Part shown: in pieces, positions 52,861 to 62,566 of the stretch | How positions within the stretch are numbered: position 1 is the stretch's first letter | Layout of the letters: each line of letters opens with the position of its first letter | Assembly: GCA_000509225.1 (NCBI GenBank) | Contig: BAOK01000001.1 | Location: 62,001 to 126,000 of the forward strand | DNA length: 64,000 nucleotides | From: Parvibaculaceae bacterium Mf 1.05b.01 | GTDB taxonomy: Bacteria; Pseudomonadota; Alphaproteobacteria; Parvibaculales; Parvibaculaceae | Reading direction: 5' to 3' | Translations under genes and position numbers: made by a program | Notes under the pieces: model-generated | Told to the model about the DNA's origin: nothing | The model's input: only the letters and a program-made list of their open reading frames with translations | Databases searched by the model: none

Positions 52861-53868
52861 CTAGAGCAGTTTGCCCATGGCAACGGCTGTATCGCCCATG
52901 CGGTTCGCAAAGCCCCATTCATTGTCGTACCAGGACAGGACACGCACGAAGCGGCTGCCCATAACCTGTGTCTGTGTCAGGTCGAACGTGGAAGAGTTTT
53001 TATTGTGGTTGAAGTCGATGGAGACCAGAGGCTCATCAACATAGCCAAGCACGCCTTTCAGCGGGCCGTCGGCTGCTTTCACAATTGCTTTGTTCACTTC
53101 TTCCGCCGTCACTGCACGACCGGCGTCGAAGCAAAGGTCAATCATGGAGACGTTCGGTGTTGGAACGCGGATCGCTGTGCCGTCAAGCTTGCCAGCTAGT
53201 TGTGGCAGTACCAGGCCAACCGCTTTGGCGGCACCGGTTGATGTCGGGATCATGGACATGGACGCGGCACGTGCACGGCGGAGATCGGAGTGGAGTGTAT
53301 CCACTGTCCGCTGGTCGCCAGTGAATGCGTGGATCGTTGTCATGTAGCCCTGCTTGATGCCGCACAGCTTGTCGAGGACCTGTGCAACAGGCGCCAGGCA
53401 GTTGGTTGTGCAGGACGCGTTGGAAACCACTTTGTGGCTCTTGCGCAGCTTCTTGTCGTTCACGCCGTAGACGACGGTGAGGTCTGCATTGCTTGCAGGT
53501 GCCGAGACGAGAACCTTCTTGGCACCAGCTTCGAGATGCGCAGAGGCTTTCTCCTTAGACGCAAAGAGGCCTGTGCATTCCAGAGCGATGTCAACGTCGA
53601 GCTTTTCCCAAGGGAGTTTCGATGGGTCGCGCTCGGCTGTGATTTTGATGGAACCCTGACCCACATTCATGGATGACTTGGTTGTGCGAACTTTGCCAGG
53701 GAAGGGGCCATGCACACTGTCATATTTCAGAAGGTGCGCATTGTCGTCCACGCTGCCCAAATCGTTGATTGCAACGACCTGAAGGTCCTTGCGGCCTGAT
53801 TCTGCAATGGCCCGAAGGACCAGACGGCCGATCCGACCAAACCCATTAATTGCTACGCGTGTTGCCAT
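52861..53868 (-). CDS. gap: Glyceraldehyde-3-phosphate dehydrogenase
   Basis: A 335-residue NAD-type enzyme. The N-terminal Rossmann motif VAINGFGRIGRLVLRA, the catalytic C153 in SNASCTTNCLAP and SWYDNEWGFANRM are intact. AAGGAG precedes the ATG. With tkt upstream and pgk downstream it forms the classic tkt-gap-pgk order of alphaproteobacteria, linking the pentose phosphate and lower glycolytic routes. Confidence 0.97.
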   Translation of the reverse strand: MATRVAINGFGRIGRLVLRAIAESGRKDLQVVAINDLGSVDDNAHLLKYDSVHGPFPGKVRTTKSSMNVGQGSIKITAERDPSKLPWEKLDVDIALECTGLFASKEKASAHLEAGAKKVLVSAPASNADLTVVYGVNDKKLRKSHKVVSNASCTTNCLAPVAQVLDKLCGIKQGYMTTIHAFTGDQRTVDTLHSDLRRARAASMSMIPTSTGAAKAVGLVLPQLAGKLDGTAIRVPTPNVSMIDLCFDAGRAVTAEEVNKAIVKAADGPLKGVLGYVDEPLVSIDFNHNKNSSTFDLTQTQVMGSRFVRVLSWYDNEWGFANRMGDTAVAMGKLL

Positions 53869-53913
53869 GTTCTAATTCTCCTTAGCCTCTCCGCTCCATA
53901 CCGTCTTTCGCGG

Positions 53914-55950
53914 TCAGAGCCGTTCTTTTGCGGCCGCCACTGCCGCTTCTGCTGTAATTTCAAAGTGATTGTATAGATCGTTGATGGGGGCGCTGGCGCC
54001 GAACCCCGTCATGCCGACAAAGGCACCATCCATCCCGATATATCGGTCCCAGCCCTGCTGGATTGCGGCCTCAATGGCGATGCGAACTGTGCCTTCGCCA
54101 AGGGTTTGCTTTTTGTATTCAGCTGACTGCTGTTCAAAGAGCTCCAGGCAAGGCGCGGATACGACGCGGGCGCCGATGCCTTCGGTCTGGAGCTGTTTCT
54201 GTGCATCCATTGCGATGGCAACTTCGGAGCCGGTTGCAATCAGGGTGACCTTTGCCTCTCCCTTGGCAGGGCTCAGCTCATAAGCCCCACGGGCACAGAG
54301 ATTTTCATCTGTGTGTTCTGTCCGGACGAGCGGAAGGCCCTGACGGGTGAGCGCCAGAATGCTTGGCGTGTCTTTGGTTTCCAGCGAGAGCTGCCAGCAT
54401 TCTGCTGTTTCCACAGCATCTGCAGGGCGGAACACGTTGAGGTTTGGCATCGCGCGGAGCGCTGCGAGGTGCTCAACCGGCTGGTGGGTTGGGCCATCTT
54501 CGCCAAGGCCGATGCTGTCATGGGTCATCACATAGATAACCCGCTGGTTCATCAGCGCTGACAAGCGAATGGCCGGCCGGCAATAGTCTGTGAAGACAAG
54601 GAAGGTGCCTGAGTAGGGAATAAGGCCGCCATGCAGTGCCATTCCATTCATGGCCGCGGCCATGCCATGTTCGCGAATGCCATAATGGATGAAGCTGCCG
54701 CTGAAATCATCAGCTGTGACCGCCACCTGCTCTTTCGAGCGGGTATTGTTTGATCCGGTCAGGTCAGCGGAGCCGCCGATGGTCTCAGGGACAACAGCAT
54801 TGATGACGTTGAGTGTTTCTTCTGAGGATTTGCGGGTCGCCCAGCCAGGCTTGTCGGCGCTCAGCTGTTTTTTGAAATCATTGATGGCTTGTGCAAATCC
54901 GGCAGGCAGGTCGCCGGCAAGGCGACGGTCAAATTCTGCTCTTGTCTCTGCATCGAGCGCTTCATAGCGTTCTTCCCAGGATTTCCGAGGTTTGCAGCTC
55001 TTCAGCCCGGCAACGCGCCAGGCGTCCAGCACGTCTGATGGAATGTCGAAAGGCTCATGGGGCCAGCCAAGCTCTTTTCTGGTCAGCTCAATTTCTTCGG
55101 TTCCCAAAGCTGCGCCGTGGGACGAAGATTTCCCACCCTTGTTTGGGGATCCATAGCCGATGGTTGTTTTGCAGGCGATCAGGCTTGGTTTGTCTGACTT
55201 GCGTGCTTCTGCAATGGCCTTCTCAATGGCGTCGGCGTCGTGTCCGTCAATGCGAACGGCGTCCCAGCCAGCGGCTTCGAAGCGTTTCAATGCATCGCCA
55301 GATTCAGACAGGCTGAGAGGTCCATCAATCGAAATGTCATTATCATCATAGAGCACGATCAAGCGGGAGAGCCCCATATGACCTGCCATGGAGATGGCTT
55401 CGTGGCTGATGCCTTCCATGAGGTCGCCGTCGGAAGCGATGACATAGGTGTAGTGATCAACGATATCTGATCCGAAGCGGGCTTCCTGCAGTCGTTCCGC
55501 GAGCGCCATACCGACGGCTGTCGAAATGCCTTGGCCAAGAGGGCCGGTTGTCGTCTCAATACCTGCAGTGTGACCGAACTCTGGGTGGCCCGGGGTTTTG
55601 GAACCCATCTGGCGGAAGTTTTTGATCTCATCCAGGGTCATGTCCTCATACCCCAGAAGGTAGAGGAGAGAGTAGGCAAGCATAGAGCCGTGGCCCGCGG
55701 ACAGAACAAAGCGGTCCCGGTCTGGCCAATTTGGTTGGCGCGGGTCGATCTTCATGAATTTGGTGAAGAGGACAGTGGCCATGTCAGCGGCGCCCATGGG
55801 CATGCCTGGGTGGCCGGATTTGGCCTTCTCGACCGCGTCCATGGACAGGGCGCGAATTGCGTTTGCCATCATGTGATGGGTTGCTGGTACAGCCGCGGAT
55901 TCGTTCTCTGAGGAAACAGAGGCCGCTGCCGATTGCTCTGATGGCGTCAT
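53914..55950 (-). CDS. tkt: Transketolase
   Basis: A 678-residue thiamine-diphosphate enzyme moving two-carbon units between sugar phosphates. [20 protein letters not shown] opens the core, with the ThDP motif region [13 protein letters not shown] (read here as [15 protein letters not shown]), [11 protein letters not shown] and the pyrimidine-domain stretch [20 protein letters not shown]. About 25 residues precede the usual start, and an internal Met ([10 protein letters not shown]) is an alternative start. It is the first gene of the tkt-gap pair. Confidence 0.96.
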   Translation of the reverse strand: MTPSEQSAAASVSSENESAAVPATHHMMANAIRALSMDAVEKAKSGHPGMPMGAADMATVLFTKFMKIDPRQPNWPDRDRFVLSAGHGSMLAYSLLYLLGYEDMTLDEIKNFRQMGSKTPGHPEFGHTAGIETTTGPLGQGISTAVGMALAERLQEARFGSDIVDHYTYVIASDGDLMEGISHEAISMAGHMGLSRLIVLYDDNDISIDGPLSLSESGDALKRFEAAGWDAVRIDGHDADAIEKAIAEARKSDKPSLIACKTTIGYGSPNKGGKSSSHGAALGTEEIELTRKELGWPHEPFDIPSDVLDAWRVAGLKSCKPRKSWEERYEALDAETRAEFDRRLAGDLPAGFAQAINDFKKQLSADKPGWATRKSSEETLNVINAVVPETIGGSADLTGSNNTRSKEQVAVTADDFSGSFIHYGIREHGMAAAMNGMALHGGLIPYSGTFLVFTDYCRPAIRLSALMNQRVIYVMTHDSIGLGEDGPTHQPVEHLAALRAMPNLNVFRPADAVETAECWQLSLETKDTPSILALTRQGLPLVRTEHTDENLCARGAYELSPAKGEAKVTLIATGSEVAIAMDAQKQLQTEGIGARVVSAPCLELFEQQSAEYKKQTLGEGTVRIAIEAAIQQGWDRYIGMDGAFVGMTGFGASAPINDLYNHFEITAEAAVAAAKERL

Positions 55951-56447
55951 TTTTAAACTCTTGTTGCCGTGGGCTGCCCAAATCGAGAGTGATCTGGCAG
56001 CGCAGTATAGTCGGCGGGACTATTGAGAAGAGCGATCTCTGCGGCCAGCCCCCTGAGCCACGCGAAAAGGACAATCAACTGACGACCTTTGATCACTTCC
56101 CGCTCCGTCTGAATCCTGCTCAAGGCATCTCACGCAAAATGCTAAAGCCAGCCTTGAAAAACCCTGTCCAGAGCGGCGCCACAATGACTATCTGCCTATA
56201 GAGAGTCAATGGGATTCGGGGGGATTCGGCCTGATTTGGCGAGCGCCTCGCCCTGATTGGAATGGGCATTCGAATATGGCCCGCGACGCGTGGCCTTGGC
56301 TTGCCTCATTGCCGGTAATTTCTGCGGGAGATGCCGTGAAATTGGTTCCAAACCCTTCTGTTGACCGAGTTTATGACGGCCCCCTATCTTAGGCGCTGTG
56401 ATTTGCGGCGTTTTTACGCTTCGAGACCAGTCAAAAGGCATATTGAT
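55951..56447. other. Divergent spacer between tkt and the DUF4164 gene
   Basis: 497 bases. A promoter is seen at 56361-56390 for the plus-strand genes. The direct repeat GGGATTCGG occurs twice near 56210-56228. Otherwise there is no gene or RNA that I can support; the tkt promoter must lie at the left end. Confidence 0.45.
56361..56390 (+). promoter_or_regulatory. Sigma-70-type promoter for DUF4164-zapA
   Basis: TTGACC (56361-56366), 18-base spacer, TATCTT (56385-56390), about 58 bases before the DUF4164 start. Confidence 0.5.
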
Positions 56448-56708
56448 ATGAGCGAGCTTGATAAAGCCATGGAAGCGTTTTCGGCTGCCCTGGACAAACT
56501 AGAAGGGGCTCTGGGCGGTCATGAAGTGCGGGCGGAAGCGCGTTCTGAGCTGGAAAATCAGATCGCCAGCCTGAAAGAAGACCGGGCGCGGCTTGCTGAA
56601 GAATTGGACATCGCTCACGCAGATGTCAGGCGGCTGGATGGTCTCAATGCCCAGGCTTCTGCCGAGATTGACGCGACGCTCAAAGATATCGACCGACTGC
56701 TTGCTTAG
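56448..56708 (+). CDS. DUF4164-family coiled-coil protein
   Basis: An 86-residue protein that is almost wholly coiled coil (LDKAMEAFSAALDKLEGALG, ASLKEDRARLAEELDIAHAD). The DUF4164 family lies next to zapA in many alphaproteobacteria and may help in cell division. The start at 56448 was chosen because upstream in-frame codons overlap the promoter. It ends 23 bases before zapA. Confidence 0.82.
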   Translation: MSELDKAMEAFSAALDKLEGALGGHEVRAEARSELENQIASLKEDRARLAEELDIAHADVRRLDGLNAQASAEIDATLKDIDRLLA

Positions 56709-56731
56709 CTCTGATTGAAAGGACGTGGCTT

Positions 56732-57091
56732 ATGGGCCAAGTCAATGTCTCCATTAATGATCGTTCCTACTCCGTTGCCTGTGGGGATGGAGAAGAAGAA
56801 CATCTACGAGAACTGGCGCGCTATCTTGATGGACACGTTGCTGATCTCGCCAAGTCTGTTGGCCAGGTTGGCGATACACGCCTTCTTTTGCTGGCAGGAT
56901 TGTTGCTCGCGGATGAATATTCCGACGCGTTGAAACGTGTTGAAACTCTGACGGCCGAAATGAAAAGCCTCCGGCAAGCCCAGGAGAGCGAGATCGGGCG
57001 CGAAGAAGCCGTCGAGCAGAAACTCACGGCCTTTATCAGCGATGCGGCTGGCCGAATTGAGAAAATGGCGGATACGCTCGAAGCTTCCTGA
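56732..57091 (+). CDS. zapA: Cell division protein ZapA
   Basis: A 119-residue protein that bundles FtsZ filaments. MGQVNVSINDRSYSVACGDG and EEEHLRELARYLDGHVADLA form the ZapA head, and a helical C-terminal part (~70-119) forms the coiled coil. AAAGGA lies before the ATG. It is upstream of 6S RNA and the cyclo-ligase gene, an order also known from E. coli. Confidence 0.92.
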   Translation: MGQVNVSINDRSYSVACGDGEEEHLRELARYLDGHVADLAKSVGQVGDTRLLLLAGLLLADEYSDALKRVETLTAEMKSLRQAQESEIGREEAVEQKLTAFISDAAGRIEKMADTLEAS

Positions 57092-57163
57092 GTGCCCTTA
57101 TCGTTGCGGTCCAATCCTTACGGTCCAGGGGGAAATGTCTGCGACGTTCTTGTTCTTTGTCTG

Positions 57164-57326
57164 TCGCGTTTTCGAACCACAAAAGTCTGCACCTTTTATT
57201 GAAAACGCCACATCTCATTTTGTCGCGTTTTCGAACCCTAAAAGTCTGCACCTTTTATTGAAAACGCCACATCTCATTTTGTCGCGTTTTCGAACCTTAA
57301 AAGTCTGCACCTTTTATTGAAAACGC
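57164..57326. repeat. Three tandem REP-like palindromes, 59-bp period
   Basis: Copies start at 57164, 57223 and 57282; the last ends at 57326 without the spacer CACATCTCATTTTG. Each holds GCGTTTTC-GAACC-NN-AAAAGTCTGCACCTTTT-ATT-GAAAACGC, a hairpin with a GAACC bulge. Copies differ at two to three bases only, so the expansion is recent. It is related to the element at 10354-10397. It ends 17 bases before the 6S RNA -10 box. Confidence 0.85.
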
Positions 57327-57343
57327 TCTGGGCAGAAGCATGT

Positions 57344-57349
57344 TATAAT
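57344..57349 (+). promoter_or_regulatory. -10 box of 6S RNA
   Basis: Perfect TATAAT, 6-8 bases before the likely transcript start. The best -35-like hexamer, TTGAAA (57317), lies in the end of the third repeat with a 21-base spacer, longer than usual. Confidence 0.7.
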
Positions 57350-57353
57350 CAAC

Positions 57354-57520
57354 GCGGGTGCTGCCGGATGCGTCAGGAACGCTATTGCTCGGGGCCTTAC
57401 GTTTCTCTAGGGAACTGTCCCTGGGGCGGGCCGTGGCCTGCTTCACACGGTGCCCACCTACTCTTGTAGGTCTCCGAGAATCACTGTTCCAACGATCCGG
57501 TGGGCCCACTTCGTTTCGGC
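57354..57520 (+). ncRNA. ssrS: 6S RNA
   Basis: Regulatory RNA that binds the housekeeping RNA polymerase by mimicking an open promoter. A closing stem is seen: CCGGAT (57364-57369) with ATCCGG (57495-57500), and GGAAC (57376-57380) with GTTCC (57486-57490). A terminal hairpin CCTAC-TCTT-GTAGG (57457-57470) is preceded by GTGCCCA, as in alphaproteobacterial 6S RNAs. Position between zapA and the 5-formyl-THF cyclo-ligase gene is diagnostic. The exact ends are approximate. Confidence 0.87.
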
Positions 57521-57561
57521 CGGCCTCTCATGGCTTGGTCCTTTTGCTTAATTGAGCGCCA

Positions 57562-58155
57562 ATGCCTGATCCCACCCACTCCGCCACGTCGACCGTCTCC
57601 AAGTCAGTGCTTCGACAGCAGGCGTTGCAAACGCGGTCTGACGCGAGGAAGTCCCTCGGCGAGGCTGCCGGGCAAGCCATACTCGACAATTTCCTGGCTG
57701 ATGTGCCGCGGACGTCTGGCGCCTCCATCGCCGGGTATTTTCCGATCCGCTCAGAGGCTGATCCAGTTCCGCTGATGGAGGAGCTCGGTCAGCTTGGGCA
57801 TACATGCGCGCTGCCACGGGTTGTCGGCGCTGAAAAGCCGCTTCGCTTCTTCAGGTGGGCGCTGGGTGATCCAACAGACGAGGGTGCCTTTGGCACGCGG
57901 GTGCCGGTGAAAAAGGCGGAAGAAATCATCCCTGATATTCTGCTGGTGCCGCTCGTCGCCTTTGATTTGAACGGCTTTCGCTTAGGCTATGGCGGTGGAT
58001 TTTACGACAGAACTTTGGCGGCGCTTCGAGCGAAACGCTCCTGTCTTGCTGTCGGTCTCGCCTATTCGGTTCAGGAATATGACACGGTGCCCCATGATGT
58101 GTATGACCAGCCTCTGGATTGGGTGGTGAGCGAAAGAGGCAGCCGCCGTTTTTAG
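57562..58155 (+). CDS. 5-formyltetrahydrofolate cyclo-ligase
   Basis: A 197-residue ATP-dependent enzyme converting 5-formyl-THF to 5,10-methenyl-THF (FAU1/YgfA family). SVLRQQALQTRSDARKSLGE, AGYFPIRSEADPVPLMEEL and the hallmark LGYGGGFYDRTLAALRA are present. It is downstream of 6S RNA as in E. coli (ssrS-ygfA), where they are co-transcribed. Its stop is the first base pair of the dispersed element at 58154. Confidence 0.92.
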   Translation: MPDPTHSATSTVSKSVLRQQALQTRSDARKSLGEAAGQAILDNFLADVPRTSGASIAGYFPIRSEADPVPLMEELGQLGHTCALPRVVGAEKPLRFFRWALGDPTDEGAFGTRVPVKKAEEIIPDILLVPLVAFDLNGFRLGYGGGFYDRTLAALRAKRSCLAVGLAYSVQEYDTVPHDVYDQPLDWVVSERGSRRF

Positions 58156-58251
58156 AGGGGTTCTCGTTATATGGTGATCATGAGAACCGCTCTAACTTTC
58201 TATTTTGCCCCATTTCCGGACGTTGAAGTGCTTCAACTTCAACTGGAAATG
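58154..58251. repeat. Two-hairpin dispersed intergenic element, copy B
   Basis: AGAGGGGTTCTC ... GAGAACCGCTCT (58154-58193) with GTGATCATG in the loop, then CATTTCC ... GGAAATG (58211-58251) with GTTGAAG/CTTCAAC inside. Same layout and many identical bases as 15542-15637. It fills the gap between the cyclo-ligase and phosphoesterase genes. Confidence 0.75.
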
Positions 58252-58269
58252 TTCTGAAAGGACGCGTTT

Positions 58270-59082
58270 GTGAGATTATTGTTTTTGGGCGATTTGGTCG
58301 GTCGAGCAGGTCGAGACGCCGCTATCGCCGCTTTGCCGCGCCTGCGTGCAGATCTCAATGCTGATTTTGTCGTGGTGAATGGTGAGAATGCAGCTGGTGG
58401 GTTTGGCATCACGGGCTCAATCTGCGACCAGGTCTTTGATGCCGGCGCAGACGTCATCACACTTGGCAACCACGCCTGGGATCAGAAGGAAGCACTGGTT
58501 CATATTGAACGGGAGCCGCGGCTCATCCGTCCCCGCAACTATCCGCAAGGCACGCCGGGCAAGGGAAGCGATCTGTTTGAAACCGAGGATGGCAGGCGTG
58601 TGATGGTTGTAAACGTGCTCGGCAGTGTCTTCATGAATGCGTTGGATGACCCTTTTGCAAGTGTCGATGAAGCGCTTGAGGAATGCCCGCTGAGCATGGT
58701 GGCCGATGCGGTGATCGTTGACATGCACGCAGAAGCGACGTCAGAAAAAATGGCTATGGGCCATTTCTGTGATGGGCGCGCCAGCCTGGTGGTGGGGACG
58801 CACAGTCATATTCCAACGGCAGATGCGCAGATTTTTGACGGTGGCACGGCCTATCAAACCGACGCAGGTATGTGCGGGGATTACAACTCCGTCATTGGTA
58901 TGGAAAAGGATGAACCGATCAATCGGTTTACGCGCAAAATTCCAAGCGGGCGCTTTACACCGGCGTCAGGGGCTGCAACGGTCTGTGGCGTGTTTGTCGA
59001 AACCGATGATAAAACGGGACTGGCACTTAAGATCGATCCGGTGCGTATTGGGGGTCGGTTGAAAGAACTCTTGCCGGTTTGA
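58270..59082 (+). CDS. YmdB-type metallophosphoesterase (TIGR00282 family)
   Basis: A 270-residue calcineurin-like phosphodiesterase. It starts with GTG, supported by AAAGGA upstream. LFLGDLVGRAGRDA, VVNGENAAGGFGIT, LGNHAWDQKE and VVGTHSHIPTADAQIFDGG carry the metal ligands. Relatives (YmdB of Bacillus) hydrolyse 2',3'- or 3',5'-cyclic nucleotides. The gene lies 18 bases after the dispersed element. Confidence 0.9.
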   Translation: MRLLFLGDLVGRAGRDAAIAALPRLRADLNADFVVVNGENAAGGFGITGSICDQVFDAGADVITLGNHAWDQKEALVHIEREPRLIRPRNYPQGTPGKGSDLFETEDGRRVMVVNVLGSVFMNALDDPFASVDEALEECPLSMVADAVIVDMHAEATSEKMAMGHFCDGRASLVVGTHSHIPTADAQIFDGGTAYQTDAGMCGDYNSVIGMEKDEPINRFTRKIPSGRFTPASGAATVCGVFVETDDKTGLALKIDPVRIGGRLKELLPV

Positions 59083-59104
59083 ATGAAGTAGCGCCTAGAA
59101 GACA

Positions 59105-60325
59105 ATGAATATTCCCAAGCTCTTTTCCGATAGTGTCTGGCGCGACGATCTTGTTGCCATCACAAAGACTCCCGAATTGTGGCTTTATGCGGTCCTCGTC
59201 GTGCTCGCCCCTTCGATTACGTTTGTGTCGCTGCGCGCGCTAGGCTCCATTGTTCCTGGCGCCTGCGTTATTCTGAGCATCCTTTTCCTTTGGCAGTATC
59301 GGCGACTGCCCCTTCCGTCATTCGGCTTGGCGAGCATCTGGGCAGCCTTTATGGCTCTGATCGTGTATGCCTCACTGATTGCTCTTGATGCTGATTATGC
59401 ATGGGGGCGGGTTGGCAAGCTCGCCATGTTCAGTTTTAGCGCGATGATGATCTGGATTTGTGCGCAGCAGGGTCATGTGCTTCGCCCGCTCAAGACAGTC
59501 ATGGTTGGCATCATGGGGATCGCCATCCTGTTCGGCTTGATGGAGGGGCTGACGGATGGATGGTTCTTCTGGCTCACTCATGACGTTGATCGCCTTGGAG
59601 CGGTGCTTGCCGCTAACAGGCCGATGGTCGTCCTTGCCTTGATGATATGGCCGGTGGTTTTGATCTTGGCGGAGCGTGTCGGTGTGCTGGCGGTGGCCGG
59701 TCTCCTCCTGGGAATTCTGCTCGTGTCCTTCACAGCAGAAAGCCAATCAAGCCAGCTCGGATTGTTTGCCGGTTCTGTTGTTTTGTCGCTGGCTCTCGTT
59801 TGGCCTCGCGCTACTGGTTGGGCTTGCCTGGTCGGTGGTGCCGTTGCCATTCTGGGCATGCCGTTCTTCTTTGCATTTATCGATCTAAACCAGGCGATTG
59901 GGGAGTCCGCATTAGCAAGAAACACCATTTTGCCGCGTCTTGAACTATGGGCTTTTGTTGGGGAAAAAGTCATAGACCTGTTCCCGTTTGGCTATGGCCT
60001 GGAAGCAGGGCGGTCAATCTCGCTTGCCGATATGGATCAGACCTATTTTCAAGGATCGCTGATGCATCACCCCCACAATGGCGTGCTCCAGATATGGCTG
60101 GAATTTGGTTTGATAGGCGCCGTCGGTGCAGCCCTTGCTTGGATGGCTCTAATCAAGCGGGTCATTGAGATGAACCGCTGGCCTGCCGCCACGTCTTTGG
60201 CCGGAGCTGGTTGCTTTCTTGTTATCGCTTCTGTTTCGCATGGACTGTGGCAAAGCTGGTGGGTGAGCGCGCTTGCGCTTGTCCCTTTCTTGTTTGCCGT
60301 CGCTAATGTGCCCGAAAAGCGATAG
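59105..60325 (+). CDS. O-antigen ligase/polymerase-like membrane protein
   Basis: A 406-residue integral membrane protein of about 10-12 helices. A long periplasmic loop in the second half contains GLEAGRSISLADMDQ and HHPHNGVLQIWLEFG, the Wzy_C/WaaL-type H-x-x-x-N-x-x-L-Q motif. It likely joins O-antigen or another polysaccharide to a lipid. It is alone, without a glycosyltransferase cluster, and follows the phosphoesterase by 22 bases. Confidence 0.82.
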   Translation: MNIPKLFSDSVWRDDLVAITKTPELWLYAVLVVLAPSITFVSLRALGSIVPGACVILSILFLWQYRRLPLPSFGLASIWAAFMALIVYASLIALDADYAWGRVGKLAMFSFSAMMIWICAQQGHVLRPLKTVMVGIMGIAILFGLMEGLTDGWFFWLTHDVDRLGAVLAANRPMVVLALMIWPVVLILAERVGVLAVAGLLLGILLVSFTAESQSSQLGLFAGSVVLSLALVWPRATGWACLVGGAVAILGMPFFFAFIDLNQAIGESALARNTILPRLELWAFVGEKVIDLFPFGYGLEAGRSISLADMDQTYFQGSLMHHPHNGVLQIWLEFGLIGAVGAALAWMALIKRVIEMNRWPAATSLAGAGCFLVIASVSHGLWQSWWVSALALVPFLFAVANVPEKR

Positions 60326-60480
60326 CGCGCCTTTTTTCTCAACTCAAATTGGCGCCGAAACAGGCTGCTTGAATTGATCTAGGTCTAAATCCTCTCCGGA
60401 TTTTTCCCTACACTGCGTGAGGGGGCTTTGAGCTGGGCTCTGGCATGCAGTCAGTCGCCTGCTCCGCTAAGGAGTTGATA

Positions 60481-60954
60481 ATGAGCATATTGAAAATTGG
60501 GCTCGCGGGTGTTCTGGCCCTCACACTTGCTGCCTGTGAACCAGGTGCTGGCCCGAAACAACAGATTGGGACCATTGGTGGTGCCGTCGCCGGTGGCCTT
60601 GCAGGATCTGCGTTCGGATCAGGATCTGGCCGCCTTGTGGCGGTCGGGATTGGCACTTTGTTGGGTTCCATGGCCGGCGGCGAAGTTGGGCGATCCTTGG
60701 ATCGTGCAGACCGTCTTTATCTGGAGCGGACAACAGGACATGCGCTGGAGTATGGCCCATCGGGTGTTTCGCAAACTTGGAGAAATCCCGACAACGGACA
60801 TTATGGTGCTGTGACGCCGAGGCCTGCCTATCAAACCCCTCAGGGCGAAAATTGCCGTGAGTATCAACAGACAATAACGATTGGTGGGCGTACCGAGCAG
60901 GGCTACGGCACGGCATGTAGAGACGCGGCAGGCAACTGGCGGATCGTAAGTTAA
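60481..60954 (+). CDS. Glycine-zipper outer-membrane lipoprotein (17 kDa antigen-like)
   Basis: A 157-residue lipoprotein. The signal peptide MSILKIGLAGVLALT ends in LAAC. A glycine-zipper segment (IGGAVAGGLAGSAFGSGSG, LLGSMAGGEVGRSLD) and a C-terminal domain with REYQQTITIGGRTEQGYGTA and two Cys follow, as in Rickettsia 17 kDa antigen relatives. The start at 60481 has AAGGAG upstream. It probably supports outer-membrane integrity. Confidence 0.87.
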   Translation: MSILKIGLAGVLALTLAACEPGAGPKQQIGTIGGAVAGGLAGSAFGSGSGRLVAVGIGTLLGSMAGGEVGRSLDRADRLYLERTTGHALEYGPSGVSQTWRNPDNGHYGAVTPRPAYQTPQGENCREYQQTITIGGRTEQGYGTACRDAAGNWRIVS

Positions 60955-60983
60955 GGTTGCATTGTCGGGCTTCAAAAAGAAGT

Positions 60984-61019
60984 CCCCGCCTCATCGCAGG
61001 GTGGTGCGGTGAGGCGGGG
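60984..61019. terminator. Terminator hairpin between lipoprotein and chemoreceptor genes
   Basis: Perfect 10-bp arms CCCCGCCTCA/TGAGGCGGGG with a 16-base loop; on the minus strand followed by ACTTCTTTTTG. Suits the end of the minus-strand chemoreceptor gene, and possibly both genes. Confidence 0.55.
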
Positions 61020-61119
61020 CGTCGTGCACCGTCGGGGATCAGACGGTACTCAAGCTCTGACCCCATACGGGTGGCGGGTCAGGATCAGAGCTATCTCGGG
61101 GTGCCGTCGAAAGGGGGCG

Positions 61120-62385
61120 TTAAAGTTTTTTCACTTCGTCCAAGAATTTCTCGACTTCTTCTCCAAGCACATCCGCCTGGCTGTTGAGTTCTGAGGAGCT
61201 TTGCAGGACCTGACCTGCGGCTTTGCCGGTATCGGCTGCGGCCTGGGTCACAGTTCCAATGTTGGAGGATACGTCCTGTGTGCCGGTGGCGGCTTCTTGA
61301 ACATTGCGGCTGATCTCTGTCGTTGCAGCGCTTTGTTCTTCGACGGAGGCAGCGATTGATGAGGCGATCTCATTGATTTTCTGGATCGTCGTGCCGATTG
61401 ACTCGATCGCATCAACAGCGCCCTCTGTCTCCTGCTGAATGGTGCCAATTTGCGTGGCGATTTCTTCGGTCGCCTTGGCTGTTTGGCTGGAAAGCTCCTT
61501 CACCTCTGCGGCCACCACCGCAAATCCCTTGCCGGCTTCACCGGCTCGGGCAGCTTCAATTGTGGCATTGAGGGCGAGTAGATTGGTCTGGCTTGCAATG
61601 TCCTGGATGAGATTGACGACTTCGCCAATCTTCTCTGATGCGGCAACCAGGCCCTGGACGGTGCTGTTCGTGCGTTCAGCTTCTGCGACAGCTTCCTGCG
61701 CAATGCTGGAACTGTCTGCGACCTGGCGGGTGATTTCGCTGATCGAGTTGGACATTTCTTCAGCTGCGCTTGCAACCGTCTGCACATTGGCGGTTGTTTC
61801 TTCTGCTGCCGCTGCGACAGTGCTTGCCTGTTTGGTGCTTTGCTCGGCAGTTTCTGCGAGAGACTCAGCCATGCCTTTCATCTCTGTCGACTTGTTGCCG
61901 ACGTCAGACACGATGGCCTTCACATTCGTTTCGAAATCCGTGATCGCATTTTGGAGTTGGGTGACAACACTCCATGTGACCATGGCGCCGACATAGTTGC
62001 CGGCATTGTCGTGAACCGCTGAGACATTGAGATCAAGCGTTTCCGGGCCCAGTTTGATTTTGGCATTGTGGGGTAGGTTTCTTGGGTCTGCCAGCACGCC
62101 GCGCTGATGAGACGGTTGTTTATGGAAGACGTCGATGCAGACGCCCATCATGTTTTCAGGGTCAACTTCGTGAGGAAGGAGCTCGCGCACCGTTTTGAGT
62201 GTTTCGACGCTCGTCTTGTTGATGTAGTTGATCTTCAGATCGATCGGATCTGCCATCATGACATTGATGGGCATGTTATCCAGCATGGTCAGGAGGGTTT
62301 CGCCGTCGACGCGCCCCGCATCCTGCGCTGAGGCAATGCTGATCACATCAGCGGTTTCAGCAGCTGCACTTCTTTTCTTGAACAT
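61120..62385 (-). CDS. Soluble methyl-accepting chemotaxis protein with PAS domain
   Basis: A 421-residue receptor without membrane helices. An N-terminal PAS-like domain (~30-145: [40 protein letters not shown]) is followed by a long coiled-coil signalling domain. The hairpin tip is [20 protein letters not shown] then [18 protein letters not shown], the CheA/CheW contact. GAGGGG lies before the ATG. Being cytoplasmic, it should sense an internal signal. No che genes are in this window. Confidence 0.9.
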   Translation of the reverse strand: MFKKRSAAAETADVISIASAQDAGRVDGETLLTMLDNMPINVMMADPIDLKINYINKTSVETLKTVRELLPHEVDPENMMGVCIDVFHKQPSHQRGVLADPRNLPHNAKIKLGPETLDLNVSAVHDNAGNYVGAMVTWSVVTQLQNAITDFETNVKAIVSDVGNKSTEMKGMAESLAETAEQSTKQASTVAAAAEETTANVQTVASAAEEMSNSISEITRQVADSSSIAQEAVAEAERTNSTVQGLVAASEKIGEVVNLIQDIASQTNLLALNATIEAARAGEAGKGFAVVAAEVKELSSQTAKATEEIATQIGTIQQETEGAVDAIESIGTTIQKINEIASSIAASVEEQSAATTEISRNVQEAATGTQDVSSNIGTVTQAAADTGKAAGQVLQSSSELNSQADVLGEEVEKFLDEVKKL

Positions 62386-62566
62386 TGGCTGTTCCCCTCT
62401 TGATCTCTAAAGTCCCTAGTGACGTCGTTTTGACGGCTGGGCACCCCAGTGGTGGTCTCGATTTATCCAGATGCCTTGAAGGCGTTGGCCTCCAGGCTTT
62501 GAAATGATCGATACACCAAGAAGTTGTATCGACTCATCAATACAACTATAGATAGGTTAAAGGATA

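Noticed and set aside
57164-57326. Regular repeats resembling a CRISPR array
   Set aside because: The full 59-bp unit is repeated with an identical spacer part; there are no unique spacers, only three copies, and no cas genes.
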